From NCBI GenBank assembly GCA_002292285.1, contig DBBP01000027.1, forward strand, positions 92,797 to 156,796: DNA of 64,000 bases. Reading direction: 5' to 3'. The notes under the pieces were generated by a model. It saw only the letters and a list, made by a program, of their open reading frames with translations, was not told the DNA's origin and did not search any database. This document shows, piece after piece, positions 9,694 to 18,964 of this stretch (position 1 is the stretch's first letter; each line of letters begins with the position of its first letter). A program made the translations under genes and the position numbers. The DNA is from Proteobacteria bacterium UBA981 (GTDB lineage: Bacteria; Pseudomonadota; Gammaproteobacteria; Ga0077536).

Positions 9694-10674
9694 TTACTGC
9701 GCTCGCGCGCGCAAACCGACCCCGGGATTGACGCAACATATCGGCAGCTCTCCGCGTCGGAGGCGCTCGACATTCGCGGCGACCGCCTGACCAATGCCAG
9801 TCAGACTACGCTCCGTGGCGCCACCAACATGCGGCGTTGCGATCACGTTCTCACGCAGCAAGGGGTCATCCGGATTAAACGGTTCGTTCCAGAACACATC
9901 GATTCCGGCACCCGCGACGCGCCCTTCTCTAAGCGCTTTCAACAACGCGTCGTACGCAATCACAGGGCCGCGAGCGATGTTAACGATGTAAGAACCGGGT
10001 TTCATGCGCGCGAAGACAGCGTCATTAACCAAACCGATGTTTTCGGCTGACGCCGGCGCTGCCACCACTACGTAATCGGCCTGTGCGACAGCATCATGCA
10101 ATCCGGCGGCGTCGACATGGACGTCAACGTGCACTTGTGGATCGCGAGCGCGCTGGCCATCGGGGCCGCTACGCGACACCGCAATGATCCGCGTCCCAAA
10201 GCCCCTGAGGCGGCGCGCGATTTCTTCGCCGATACCGCCGTAGCCGATGATGCACACCGTGCTCTGCCACAAACAGTTCCCCATCGGCGCCCCGACCCGA
10301 CGCTCGCGAAAGCGCTCGAATGCAGTAGGCATTTCGCGCGACAACATCAGCATATGGGCGATCGCGAGTTCGGCCACCGATTCCGCATTCCCACTGCCAA
10401 CGCTGGCAACATTAGCAACCAGAACACCGGCAGCGGTCGCCGCAGGAATATCAACGCTATCGAGTCCAACGCCGTATTGCTGCACCAGTTTCACGCGCGG
10501 GCTGTCGAACGCAGCCGCGGGAATGGGAGCCACAGTGGGCAGAAAAACGTCGATTTCGGGAGCGGCGGCGACGACTTCCGAAGCATCGATTTCGATGATC
10601 TCGTCGGCCGGCAATTCTTGTTTGAGAATTTCGAAAATGCGGGTAAATCCGCGAATGCATAGAGCGATGCGCAT
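9694..10674 (-). CDS. D-isomer-specific 2-hydroxyacid dehydrogenase
   Basis: 326-residue NAD-dependent enzyme that reduces 2-keto acids to D-2-hydroxyacids or the reverse. The Rossmann motif GYGGIG is at about residues 149-154. The catalytic triad is present: Arg in IARGPV, Glu in DVFWNEPF and His in ATPHVGG. The length is normal. The relatives (phosphoglycerate, glyoxylate/hydroxypyruvate, formate dehydrogenases) cannot be separated by eye. It lies downstream of the kinase gene on the same strand but about 180 bp away, so co-transcription is uncertain. Confidence 0.88.
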   Translation of the reverse strand: MRIALCIRGFTRIFEILKQELPADEIIEIDASEVVAAAPEIDVFLPTVAPIPAAAFDSPRVKLVQQYGVGLDSVDIPAATAAGVLVANVASVGSGNAESVAELAIAHMLMLSREMPTAFERFRERRVGAPMGNCLWQSTVCIIGYGGIGEEIARRLRGFGTRIIAVSRSGPDGQRARDPQVHVDVHVDAAGLHDAVAQADYVVVAAPASAENIGLVNDAVFARMKPGSYIVNIARGPVIAYDALLKALREGRVAGAGIDVFWNEPFNPDDPLLRENVIATPHVGGATERSLTGIGQAVAANVERLRRGELPICCVNPGVGLRARAQ

Positions 10675-10854
10675 GATGGTCAGTTTGGTCCTGAATGCTC
10701 GCGGGTTGTTATCCTGGGTGGCGACTTTCTCTGTGGTAGCGGCGACGCTGGTTCTGGATGTCAGAGTGCCTAGGTCGCGCGAACAGCGCGACGCCCTCTA
10801 GCGCTTCCACCCCGTACCAGCGTCGTCTGCACGGCAACCGACGGCCAAGCAGCG

Positions 10855-12108
10855 CTAGGACACTACTCGCTGCAAAGCGGCGATGAGTTCGGCTGCGTTA
10901 CGAAACCGATCTTCCGGATCTTTTGCCAATGTCTTGGCGATGATCAATTGATAGCGGCTATGCTCGTCGGGTAAAAGCGGCACGTCAGCGTACAAATGCT
11001 GATAAACCAACGCTCCCGGGGTCGTCGCGTGAAAGGCCTTTTTACCCGTCAACATTTCAAACAACACCATGCCGAGAGCATAAATATCAGCACGCTCGTC
11101 AATTTTCTTACCCAAGCCTTGTTCCGGACTGAGGTAACTCAGTGTGCCGATGACCGCGCCTGTTTTAGTGAGGTTCCACGAATCGTCAAGGTGTTTGGAA
11201 ATACCGAAGTCCGCCAACGCGATGCTGTCGTCAGAGCGGAACATGATATTACCCGGCTTCAAATCGCGATGAATGATGCCAAGGTTATGAATCGCTTCGA
11301 GGCCGTAGGCGATATTAAGTGCGTACAGCGCTGCCGTACTCGCCTCGATGCCGTGCTCGATGCGCTCCTTCAGGTCGCCGCGAGTAAAAAATTCGACCGC
11401 AATATAGCCATAAGTCGGGGTAAATCCGTGGTCGAAAAATTTGATCACGTAGGGACTGTCAATACTGGCGATGAGTTCTGCTTCGCGCGCGAAGCGCTGA
11501 ACTGCAGAGACGTCATCTATGGCATCGAGATCGAGCACTTTCAGCACGAGGGTCTGCTGGTCGTCATGTCGTTCCGCGAGGTACACCCGTGACTGAGCGC
11601 CCTGCCCGATTAAGCGTACAAACTTGTATTCGTCACTCTCGTGCTCGGGATCACCGCCGGACAACCGGCGCACGATCTCGGTATCGTTCTTGAACGCCAT
11701 ATTGGCCAGCGTTCTCGCAGCAGAACGGGTCCCTTGCGTAACCTCGAGTTTGTCGAGCAAATTGCTGAGGGATTCTTCGTTCAGATCTTCACGGAGAATT
11801 TGCTCCGTGCTCGGCATCTCGGTGATCTTTTCCGAGATGAAAGTATCCACTTTTTCCGCGATCATGATGGCCGGCGGCATTTTGGCGTAGAGGTTGAATA
11901 CCGCCAGCCAGGCCAATCCTCTTTCCGAACCGCGCAGGCGATCCTGAATCATCAGCAGGTCGTAAACTGACCAATCGAACTCGGGGCCCGGCTGCCCCTG
12001 GTCTTCCGGGTCGTATTCGGTAACTTCAGCATGGATCATCAGACCGGCAACCATTCGCCGTATTTGCCCCATGTATTCTCGAGAATCGCTGATGATAATG
12101 ACGCGCAT
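10855..12108 (-). CDS. Receiver-like / Ser-Thr protein kinase fusion
   Basis: 417 residues from the ATG at 12108; the frame stays open 38 codons further to 12222, but the protein then opens with a receiver-like strand (MRVIIISDS), which favours the shorter form. The N-terminal ~110 residues resemble a response-regulator receiver, with an Asp after the third strand (LLMIQDRL). A ~55-residue linker follows. The kinase domain has a GQGAQSRVYLAE loop, VLKVLD lysine, HRDLKPGN catalytic loop, DFG and an SPEQ segment. All catalytic residues are present, so it should phosphorylate Ser/Thr. No membrane segment or sensor domain is seen; it is cytosolic. No partner phosphatase is nearby. Confidence 0.87.
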   Translation of the reverse strand: MRVIIISDSREYMGQIRRMVAGLMIHAEVTEYDPEDQGQPGPEFDWSVYDLLMIQDRLRGSERGLAWLAVFNLYAKMPPAIMIAEKVDTFISEKITEMPSTEQILREDLNEESLSNLLDKLEVTQGTRSAARTLANMAFKNDTEIVRRLSGGDPEHESDEYKFVRLIGQGAQSRVYLAERHDDQQTLVLKVLDLDAIDDVSAVQRFAREAELIASIDSPYVIKFFDHGFTPTYGYIAVEFFTRGDLKERIEHGIEASTAALYALNIAYGLEAIHNLGIIHRDLKPGNIMFRSDDSIALADFGISKHLDDSWNLTKTGAVIGTLSYLSPEQGLGKKIDERADIYALGMVLFEMLTGKKAFHATTPGALVYQHLYADVPLLPDEHSRYQLIIAKTLAKDPEDRFRNAAELIAALQRVVS

Positions 12109-12428
12109 CGTTTTCTGTCTCGTAATTTTTATTGTCGTCTGTAAGGCTGCCAGGCGGGGGTAGGGCATGGCGAGCACATGAACATTCTCGCCTATTTGCG
12201 CGGTCTTTGTCGCGGTTCGCATGCTGCCGGAGGTGGCGAATGTGCGACGACGTTCAAAGTTTGCCCTGATCTGCGCCGGTCGCTTTCCCGGACGATTGCC
12301 TGAGTCGACTTCCGGTCACGCTGAATTTCGCGAGCCCGCACCTTGACCCTCCAGCAACGGCCTTCTACTGTGGTCTCGTAGACGGCTGCCCGGGCAGCCT
12401 TCGCCGAGACGCGCTATTGAGGTGAGCA
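12109..12428. other. Divergent intergenic region kinase / Rieske oxygenase
   Basis: About 320 bp, part of which may belong to an N-terminal extension of the kinase. It carries the perfect palindrome at 12384-12399 just before the oxygenase genes. Confidence 0.4.
12384..12399. promoter_or_regulatory. 16-bp perfect palindrome, operator candidate
   Basis: GGCTGCCCGGGCAGCC is a perfect 16-bp palindrome 29 bp before the start of the two-subunit oxygenase operon. It has no loop, which suits binding by a dimeric repressor better than an RNA hairpin. No regulator gene is adjacent, so the protein is unknown. Confidence 0.35.
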
Positions 12429-13694
12429 ATGCAACACTCTGCAGCAGATTCGGCCCTCAACGATTTTCACTGGCCACGCGGGCAAGGAACCTGCGTGCCC
12501 TACGCCGTGTTTACTGATCAAGCTATCTTCGAGCGCGAACAAGCGCGCATCTATCAAGGACCAACCTGGCATTTTCTCGCGCTGGCGGACGAAATCGCTC
12601 AGCCCGGCGCGTTCAAGTCGACGTTTATTGGCACCACGCCGGTGGTCGTGACTCGCACCCGTGATGGTGAACTCGCCGGCTGGGTGAACCGCTGCGCTCA
12701 TCGTGGCGCACTCGTGTGTCGTGAGCCGCGCGGGAATGCACGCATGCATCGTTGCGTGTATCACCAATGGACCTACGATCAGCGCGGACAGCTGCGCGGT
12801 GTGCCCTTCCAAAAAGGTCTGAACGAGAAAGCCGGTATGCCGGCGGACTTCAACGTGGCTGAACACAATCTTCCGCCGGTGCGGGTCGAGACTTGCCACG
12901 GGCTGGTGTTCGGCAGCCTCAGCGATGCAACGCCGGACCTGCGCAGTTACATTGGCCCACAGATGCTCCCATGGGTTGAACGGATCTTCCACAAGCCTGT
13001 GGAGTATCTAGGCTGTACGCGCCAATACGCCAAATCGAACTGGAAGCTCTACTACGAGAACGTCAAAGATCCGTATCACGCCAGCCTGCTGCACTTATTT
13101 CACACCACGTTCAATATTTATCGCTCCAACATGTTGGGGCGCAGCATCGCTGATTCGCGCCACGGTCTGCACTCTTTGATCACCAGCACGCCGTTAGACG
13201 ATACCGAAACTGCAGGGGCATATAAGAAAGAGGGAATTTCCACCTACGAAGAAGGCCTGAAACTTGCCGATCCCAGTCTGCTTGCGACCCGCCCCGAATT
13301 CGCCGAACAGACCAGTAACAATATCCACACCCTGTTTCCAAGCACTGTCATCCAGCAAATTCACAACACCCTGGCGGTGCGCCAGGTGCTACCAAAGAGC
13401 GCCGCAGAATTCGAGCTCGTGTTTCATTTCTTCGGCTATGCCGACGATGACGATGAGCTGCGCGCAATGCGTCTGAAACAGGCCAATCTCGCCGGCCCGG
13501 CAGGCTACATTTCAATGGAGGACACCGCGGCGACGGAATTGGTCCAGCGCGGTATCAGTTCTGCGGAGCACGGTTCCGGTTCGTATATCGCAATGGGCGA
13601 TGAAATTCAGGACCAGGGCTCAAGTTTGATTTCCGAGCACATGATTCGCAGTTTTTGGGATGGCTATCGTGAGTTGATGGGCTGGGCTGATTAA
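12429..13694 (+). CDS. Rieske dioxygenase, large (alpha) subunit
   Basis: 421-residue alpha subunit of a two-subunit aromatic-ring dioxygenase. The Rieske cluster ligands are C89-x-H91 and C109-x2-H112. The mononuclear iron site is D214, H217 and H222 in NVKDPYHASLLH, a sequence style shared by the benzoate/anthranilate/terephthalate group. GAGGTGA precedes the ATG. The stop codon overlaps the start of the beta subunit by one base (TAATG), indicating translational coupling. Electrons must come from a ferredoxin and reductase encoded elsewhere. Product type (cis-diol or decarboxylated diol) is unknown. Confidence 0.92.
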   Translation: MQHSAADSALNDFHWPRGQGTCVPYAVFTDQAIFEREQARIYQGPTWHFLALADEIAQPGAFKSTFIGTTPVVVTRTRDGELAGWVNRCAHRGALVCREPRGNARMHRCVYHQWTYDQRGQLRGVPFQKGLNEKAGMPADFNVAEHNLPPVRVETCHGLVFGSLSDATPDLRSYIGPQMLPWVERIFHKPVEYLGCTRQYAKSNWKLYYENVKDPYHASLLHLFHTTFNIYRSNMLGRSIADSRHGLHSLITSTPLDDTETAGAYKKEGISTYEEGLKLADPSLLATRPEFAEQTSNNIHTLFPSTVIQQIHNTLAVRQVLPKSAAEFELVFHFFGYADDDDELRAMRLKQANLAGPAGYISMEDTAATELVQRGISSAEHGSGSYIAMGDEIQDQGSSLISEHMIRSFWDGYRELMGWAD

Positions 13695-14167
13695 TGGACG
13701 AGCAGACGCTTTATTTTCGGATCGAAAGGCTGTTCGCGCGTTATTGCGCCTGCATAGACGAGGACGAGCTTGATCAGTGGCCAGATCTATTCACCGAGGA
13801 TGGTTGCTATCAAATGGTCGCACGCGAAAACTACACGCACGGTTATCCGATCCCACTGGTTTTACTCGACAGCCGCGGCATGATGCAAGACCGTGTTCAT
13901 TCGCTTAAAAACGCGAATATTTTTGCCGCACATCGATATCGGCACGCACAGTCTGGTGTGCGCATCACTGCTCGCGATGATGACGAGATTAGCGTTTCAT
14001 CCTCGTACATCGTGGTCCAAACACTCGACGACGGCGTCACGGAACTTTATCAGGCCGGTAGTTATTACGACCGACTGGTAGACAACGGTGACACTCTGAT
14101 GTTTCGCGAACGACTAGTGATCTACGACACCTCGCGCGTGCAGACTTTGCTTGCGACGCCAGTTTAA
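13694..14167 (+). CDS. Rieske dioxygenase, small (beta) subunit
   Basis: 157-residue beta subunit with a cystatin/SnoaL-like fold that stabilises the alpha3beta3 complex and has no catalytic role. Diagnostic features are an N-terminal FARYCACIDEDELDQWPDLF helix, the mid-protein HRYRHAQS segment and a C-terminal MFRERLVIYDTSRVQTLL, all characteristic of the family. It overlaps the alpha-subunit stop by one base. It ends about 80 bp before the convergent malonyl-CoA decarboxylase gene. Confidence 0.92.
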   Translation: MDEQTLYFRIERLFARYCACIDEDELDQWPDLFTEDGCYQMVARENYTHGYPIPLVLLDSRGMMQDRVHSLKNANIFAAHRYRHAQSGVRITARDDDEISVSSSYIVVQTLDDGVTELYQAGSYYDRLVDNGDTLMFRERLVIYDTSRVQTLLATPV

Positions 14168-14245
14168 ATATCGTTTCGCGTTCTGCGCATCGGCACACCG
14201 TGACAACGCTGACGTTCAACCCAGACGCAATCTGATGACCGGTGC

Positions 14246-15544
14246 CTACCCTGCGAGTTTTCTGAGCGCGGACGAAGCAGCAATGTCGCCACGGTTCACA
14301 AAAGCTTCATGGTTGGCTAAGACCGTTTTGCGCTCGTAAACGTAATTCACCATAACGCCGAAAGATTGTCTGAGACCGTTGTCCGATACGTCGGCCAGCC
14401 AGTTGATGCGCTCAAGACGCGCGCCATTGCGCAGATGAAAGCGAGCAACCGCATCCAGAGGTTCCGCACCACGTTTCGCATGGATCAAGTAGTGCGCTGC
14501 GAGGCGCCGTAATATCGGTTCGAGGACCTTGCTGGCAGTCTCGTCTGCCATCCATTCGCTGGAATCCAGTAGCTGCAGCTCGTCACGCGCGCTGGCGCTG
14601 AGCAGCGCATCTCCTGTGTCGGCGTCGGCCAAAAAACCGCGCAGCCAGCGACTAAATCCGGGCAGCGGGGACAAAGTTGCGTAGGTTTTCAAACTGGGTA
14701 ATTCGACCGCCAGCATGTCAACCACCTGCTTGATCAGGAAATTACCAAATGACACGCCGGTCAAGCCACGCTGACAGTTGCTGATGGAATAGAACACCGC
14801 GGTATCGGCAAGCGGTTGATCTAAATTTGGCGGTGCGAGCAAATCGCTGATATTGCCAGCAAGTCCTTTCACCAACGCAACCTGTACAAAGATTAAGGGT
14901 TCATCGGGTAACGCTGGATGAAAGAAGGCGAAGCAGCGCCGATCATCTGCCAGCCGCCGACGCAAATCGTCCCACCCGTGGATCTCATGCACCGCCTCGT
15001 AGGCGATGAGTTTCTCCAGAATGAACGCCGGCGTCTGCCAGTCGATTTTCTCGAGACTGAGGAAGCCGCGGTTGAACCAAGACTGAAAGACGTAGGAAAA
15101 ATCGTCATTTATCGTGGCAAGCGCAGGGTCGACCGCGAGCTCATCGAGTAGATCCGTGCGCATGTGTAGCAGCGCTTCGGTACCACCGGGCGCGACGTTC
15201 AGCGCCCGAATCAATTCCCGTCGCGAAGATTCAGACGCTTGATTCAGGCGCAAGAGAGTCTCTGGGGACGGCGATGCGTGCCAATCTGCGATGGCAGCCT
15301 CAACAGCCTCGGTATCGGGCTCAAGGTGGCTGAGCAACATACGAAAAAATTCGCGACGCTGCTCGGGCTCAAGCGCGGCGTAGGTCGTATGAAAAGTGTC
15401 CGCGAGCGCGATGGCGCTCGCTTCGCCCTTTAGCTTCAACAAGGCACGGGACATTTCGGCGAACGCCGCGGCACTTGCCTGTCCGCCCGGTAGACCAAGC
15501 AGCTCGCGCCCGGCGTTAGCGATACCAGCAAGAAAATTTTTCAT
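14246..15544 (-). CDS. Malonyl-CoA decarboxylase
   Basis: 432-residue enzyme converting malonyl-CoA to acetyl-CoA and CO2. An N-terminal helical bundle (about 1-150) precedes a GNAT-like catalytic domain. The conserved FHLRNGARLERINWLAD stretch near the C-terminus contains the catalytic His, and GLRQSFGVMVNYVY follows, as in family members. It is last in a minus-strand group behind the MoaD-like gene (124-bp gap), so it may be in the same operon as the AOR-type enzyme. This would make malonyl-CoA a possible product of the pathway. Confidence 0.9.
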   Translation of the reverse strand: MKNFLAGIANAGRELLGLPGGQASAAAFAEMSRALLKLKGEASAIALADTFHTTYAALEPEQRREFFRMLLSHLEPDTEAVEAAIADWHASPSPETLLRLNQASESSRRELIRALNVAPGGTEALLHMRTDLLDELAVDPALATINDDFSYVFQSWFNRGFLSLEKIDWQTPAFILEKLIAYEAVHEIHGWDDLRRRLADDRRCFAFFHPALPDEPLIFVQVALVKGLAGNISDLLAPPNLDQPLADTAVFYSISNCQRGLTGVSFGNFLIKQVVDMLAVELPSLKTYATLSPLPGFSRWLRGFLADADTGDALLSASARDELQLLDSSEWMADETASKVLEPILRRLAAHYLIHAKRGAEPLDAVARFHLRNGARLERINWLADVSDNGLRQSFGVMVNYVYERKTVLANHEAFVNRGDIAASSALRKLAG

Positions 15545-15667
15545 TAGCGCTGCGAATGCATATCAACCGCGAAACGGTCCGCAGCGAACATCGACAACTA
15601 AAAGGTACGCCATGGCATTCGTGCGACATTCACCGATCGGCACCATGACGATGTTGCGCTACGCTAC

Positions 15668-15949
15668 TTAGCCCCCTGCGATACCGACCAGAAACGTGAT
15701 TGTCTCACCGTCATCGAGCGTATCTTCCATGCTGATCCGCCGCCCTTTGGTATCGACGAACATGGTGCCCCGCTCGTTCAATTCGTGCGTTTCGGGATCG
15801 ATCAACATCGCCTGCATCTTGGGGCCGTACTTGGCCCCGATGCGCTCGGCAAGTTCCGATACCAGCGGTTGATCAAGATCGAAAGAATCTTTGTCGGTTG
15901 CCGCAAGCTCGCGGAAATGGCTATGAAACTCGGTATGGACTGTAATCAT
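15668..15949 (-). CDS. MoaD/ThiS-like sulfur carrier
   Basis: 93-residue ubiquitin-like protein ending in the Gly-Gly tail (VGIAGG) that is adenylated and thiocarboxylated in MoaD/ThiS carriers. Together with its position 11 bp downstream of an AOR-family gene, this suggests sulfur delivery for the tungsto- or molybdopterin of that enzyme. AOR genes are often accompanied by a dedicated MoaD-like gene (family knowledge). No MoaE or MoeB is adjacent. A role in another thio-transfer pathway is possible. Confidence 0.85.
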   Translation of the reverse strand: MITVHTEFHSHFRELAATDKDSFDLDQPLVSELAERIGAKYGPKMQAMLIDPETHELNERGTMFVDTKGRRISMEDTLDDGETITFLVGIAGG

Positions 15950-15960
15950 GCTGCAGTTTC

Positions 15961-17922
15961 TCAGGCCAGGGCGCCATCTGCTTCGAGCACGTCGGCAACG
16001 TCGTCCAATCCGAGTTCGGTCAGCTTGGCCCGGGTCTGTAAACCGGACGCCTTATCCCAACCACGCCACTCGTAATAATCCGACAACACAGTTTCAAACA
16101 TATCGGCCGCGACCTTACCCGGATAGATGCCCTCTTCGGTCGGCTCCCACATCCAGCGCTCGCATACCGTGTCATGTTCACGGCGCATACCGACGCGAGA
16201 ATTAAACGCCTTCTCCAGGTTGCAGATACGCTCGCCGTCATGCATCAGTTCCTTAGGCGTGCGGTCGATTCCAGTGACTGCACCATAAGCCTTTCCGTAG
16301 TAGTCCTGCGGGGTATATCCGGCCGGATCGAGCATCCAGTGAAACATGCACACGCCATAAGAGTTCAATAGCGCGACCTGGTTTTCGACGACGGCAGTAC
16401 AGGCGCCTTTGAGTTCAGTCGTGCTCAGATCCGCTGCTTCGATGCGCCCGTCGAAATAGATTTTCGACAAGTCCTTACGCTGGAACTTTTCGATCAACCC
16501 GATGCCTTTAAGGTGATCGGCACCGCGGGAAGCAACGGCCATATTGTTCATCCAGGTCGGGAAGGGGCGCATCTCCTCGGTAAAGCTCGCACCACCTTTG
16601 CCGTACATGGCGTACTTCATGAAGTTCTTGCCCATCATGGCGGAATATTTCAGCGCGCCGTGGTAGGGACCGTCGCGGAACATGACACCAAACGCGTTAC
16701 GTTGAAAAACGACGTCTTCAACGCAGGCCTCGATATCTTCCATGTTGCCCCATTCGAGGCTTTGTTCGTGGCCAAATAATTCCGCGACATCGCGATCACT
16801 GATTAAATCGCGCTGTTTCAGTTCCATCAGAAAAGAGATGGAGCAGGACAAATCCTGGTTGTCGATACCGTAGTCATTGGTGAGCTTGCCCCAATGGGCG
16901 ACTTCCGCCCAATCGCGCACATCAAGTGCGCCTGCCGCACTGCCGGTGGTGAGGTATTCGGGGCGACGGAAAGTTTCGCCAACGTATTTTTGCGCGGCTT
17001 CAGATTCGGTGCCGTCGATTTTGTATTTCGCATCGCAGGCGATAAAACAATCAGACGAGCAGACTTCGGAATACTTGTGGTACTTCTTCACCCAATTGTC
17101 GGAACGAATCTCGTCGCCGCGAAACATGTTGCCCTGGTTGTTACGCCAGAAATGGCTGCCGATATGTTGATACATCTCGACCGCGCCGAGCGTACCGCGA
17201 CGCTTGAAGCCATACACGGCTTCGTTGGAATCGATTTTTTTACGGAAATCATCGGACCACGCGAGCATGTCTTTTGGCCGAGTTACCGGTAAGCCACCGC
17301 TGCCTTGTACCGCGATCGCTTTGAGATTTTTCGACCCCATCACAGCGCCACCGCCGCAACGTGCGTGAATGCGCAATGCATCGGACACGACGCCGGCAAT
17401 CCCGACCCCGTTTTCACCGGCCTGGCTCACTGTGAGGGTGTGAGTTTTCGACGGGTAAGTACCGTGTTCTTCCTGCAACAACGCATGCGTCTCGGCAGTG
17501 TTCTTGCCCCACAGGTGTGCGGCATCGAGGATCGATACTTCCTGGTTGGAAATATGTAAATAGCAGGGCTTCGGCGCCTTGCCTGTGATGGCGATGTACT
17601 CAAATCCGGAAAATCGCACCATGTAAGGAAATTTCCCGCCGCCTGCCGAATCCCCGAACATGTTGTAGCACGGGCTTTTGAAAGTGATGCGCCCTTTAAT
17701 GCCGCTGCCGGCTCCGGTGCCTGCCAAAGGACCGACGCCAAATACGAAAATATTATCCGGTCCACGCGGATCACAATTCACATCGTGGGTCAGGAAGTGC
17801 TCCCACATGATCCAGTTGTTAATGCCTGAACCTCCGATCCAACGTTCGAATACGCTGTGGGGGATGACTTCGCTGTTGCATTCCCCGGTTGTCAGATCAA
17901 CGCGTAGTAGTCGGCTTTCCAT
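15961..17922 (-). CDS. Aldehyde:ferredoxin oxidoreductase family W/Mo enzyme
   Basis: 653 residues with all three AOR domains. The N-terminal domain (about 1-205) has the pterin-binding features, including GGGAVMGSKNLKAI near 190-203. A [4Fe-4S] cluster motif follows at C288-x3-C292-x3-C296; the first spacing is x3 where the family usually has x2. A distal Cys near 535 completes the cluster. Relatives oxidise aldehydes or, as BamB, reduce benzoyl-CoA. GAGGAAG precedes the ATG. It is flanked by a polyferredoxin upstream and a MoaD-like carrier downstream, forming a complete module. Substrate and metal (W or Mo) cannot be told from the sequence. Confidence 0.88.
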   Translation of the reverse strand: MESRLLRVDLTTGECNSEVIPHSVFERWIGGSGINNWIMWEHFLTHDVNCDPRGPDNIFVFGVGPLAGTGAGSGIKGRITFKSPCYNMFGDSAGGGKFPYMVRFSGFEYIAITGKAPKPCYLHISNQEVSILDAAHLWGKNTAETHALLQEEHGTYPSKTHTLTVSQAGENGVGIAGVVSDALRIHARCGGGAVMGSKNLKAIAVQGSGGLPVTRPKDMLAWSDDFRKKIDSNEAVYGFKRRGTLGAVEMYQHIGSHFWRNNQGNMFRGDEIRSDNWVKKYHKYSEVCSSDCFIACDAKYKIDGTESEAAQKYVGETFRRPEYLTTGSAAGALDVRDWAEVAHWGKLTNDYGIDNQDLSCSISFLMELKQRDLISDRDVAELFGHEQSLEWGNMEDIEACVEDVVFQRNAFGVMFRDGPYHGALKYSAMMGKNFMKYAMYGKGGASFTEEMRPFPTWMNNMAVASRGADHLKGIGLIEKFQRKDLSKIYFDGRIEAADLSTTELKGACTAVVENQVALLNSYGVCMFHWMLDPAGYTPQDYYGKAYGAVTGIDRTPKELMHDGERICNLEKAFNSRVGMRREHDTVCERWMWEPTEEGIYPGKVAADMFETVLSDYYEWRGWDKASGLQTRAKLTELGLDDVADVLEADGALA

Positions 17923-17950
17923 GATGTCTTCCTCGTCAAATCCCTACGGC

Positions 17951-18604
17951 TCAAGCAGAACTTGAGATTTCTCCGCGTTCCAGCATGGCTTGCATCATGC
18001 CGACCTCGTCCTGCAATTCGGGTTTTTGCTTGGACGTCTGATTGAAATCCGGCTGCGTCTCGTAGAACAGGACTGGCAGACGCACGTATTGTTTACCCTC
18101 GTTAAGCATTTCCGGGCGCGCTGCGCACGCCTTCACGCAAACCGGATCACCACCGCACAAATCGCATTTCAGCAATTCGCCCTGGGGCGCCACGAAGACC
18201 ACATCGAACGGACAACCAGGTACACATTCCATACATTGGATGCAGTTATCCTGTTCGATGACTGCTGCCTGCGTGTTGGGGTCGTAATAAAACGCATCGG
18301 TCGGACAGACTTCGGCACAGGGTGGCGGGTTACCGCAGTGATGGCAGATTTCAGCGATGAAGCCGATGCCATGGGGGCTGACCTTGGAGGGCTTTTCAGG
18401 CGCGTGCTCGATGCGCAGGCGCGACAGTTGCGGATTGATCGTACCGTCCGGCGAATGAACCAACGCGCACGCGATCTCACAAACGTTGCACTCCGTGCAT
18501 TGATTGCGCAACGCAAACAGCTTGTGATCTACGTTAGGAACCTCAGCATCTGGTGCGTAGCGAATAGATCCGGTTACCAGTTCCTTTTGCGGGGCTGAAG
18601 ACAT
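17951..18604 (-). CDS. Four-cluster [4Fe-4S] ferredoxin subunit
   Basis: 217 residues with four cysteine clusters in the HycB/DmsB arrangement: CTECNVCEIAC, CHHCGNPPPCAEVC, CIQCMECVPGC and CDLCGGDPVCVKAC. It should carry electrons between the AOR-like subunit, whose gene starts 28 bp downstream, and an unknown acceptor, as BamC or AorA do in related enzymes. The start at 18604 is chosen because AGGAAC precedes it; the frame is open 18 codons further. No Tat or Sec signal is visible, so the complex is cytosolic. Confidence 0.88.
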   Translation of the reverse strand: MSSAPQKELVTGSIRYAPDAEVPNVDHKLFALRNQCTECNVCEIACALVHSPDGTINPQLSRLRIEHAPEKPSKVSPHGIGFIAEICHHCGNPPPCAEVCPTDAFYYDPNTQAAVIEQDNCIQCMECVPGCPFDVVFVAPQGELLKCDLCGGDPVCVKACAARPEMLNEGKQYVRLPVLFYETQPDFNQTSKQKPELQDEVGMMQAMLERGEISSSA

Positions 18605-18702
18605 AAAGTTCGTTCCTGTTTTCATTCGCGGCCGGCCGGACACACCGTCCGTCCGCAAGGACGCAGCACAATAATAGGCAACTTGGGCCTCGGAAGCACT
18701 TA

Positions 18703-18963
18703 ATGTCGAACGAAATCTCCAGCTGGGTACATCACCCTGAACACGGCGAGCTGCCGGCGCACCGACTCATAGACTGCGTATTCGCGCTCGCGCCGAATGG
18801 CCGCATCCTGCATTTCCACGTCGAGCAGATGGCAATTGATAGCACAGAGAAGGAATGTCACTACCGACTGGGCGATACTCCGCCGGCGGCAGAACACTCC
18901 CGGTGTCAAATCATTCCGCCGTTTGTGAACAGCTTCCCACGGCGTCTGGCAGGGGGGAATTAG
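18703..18963 (+). CDS. Doubtful small ORF upstream of rhodanese gene
   Basis: 86-codon frame whose stop lies one base before the rhodanese ATG, a spacing that could mean translational coupling. Third positions are moderately GC-rich, as in real genes here. The sequence matches no family I recognise, and an antisense frame overlaps it. It may be noncoding leader between divergent promoters. Confidence 0.25.
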   Translation: MSNEISSWVHHPEHGELPAHRLIDCVFALAPNGRILHFHVEQMAIDSTEKECHYRLGDTPPAAEHSRCQIIPPFVNSFPRRLAGGN

Positions 18964-18964
18964 G

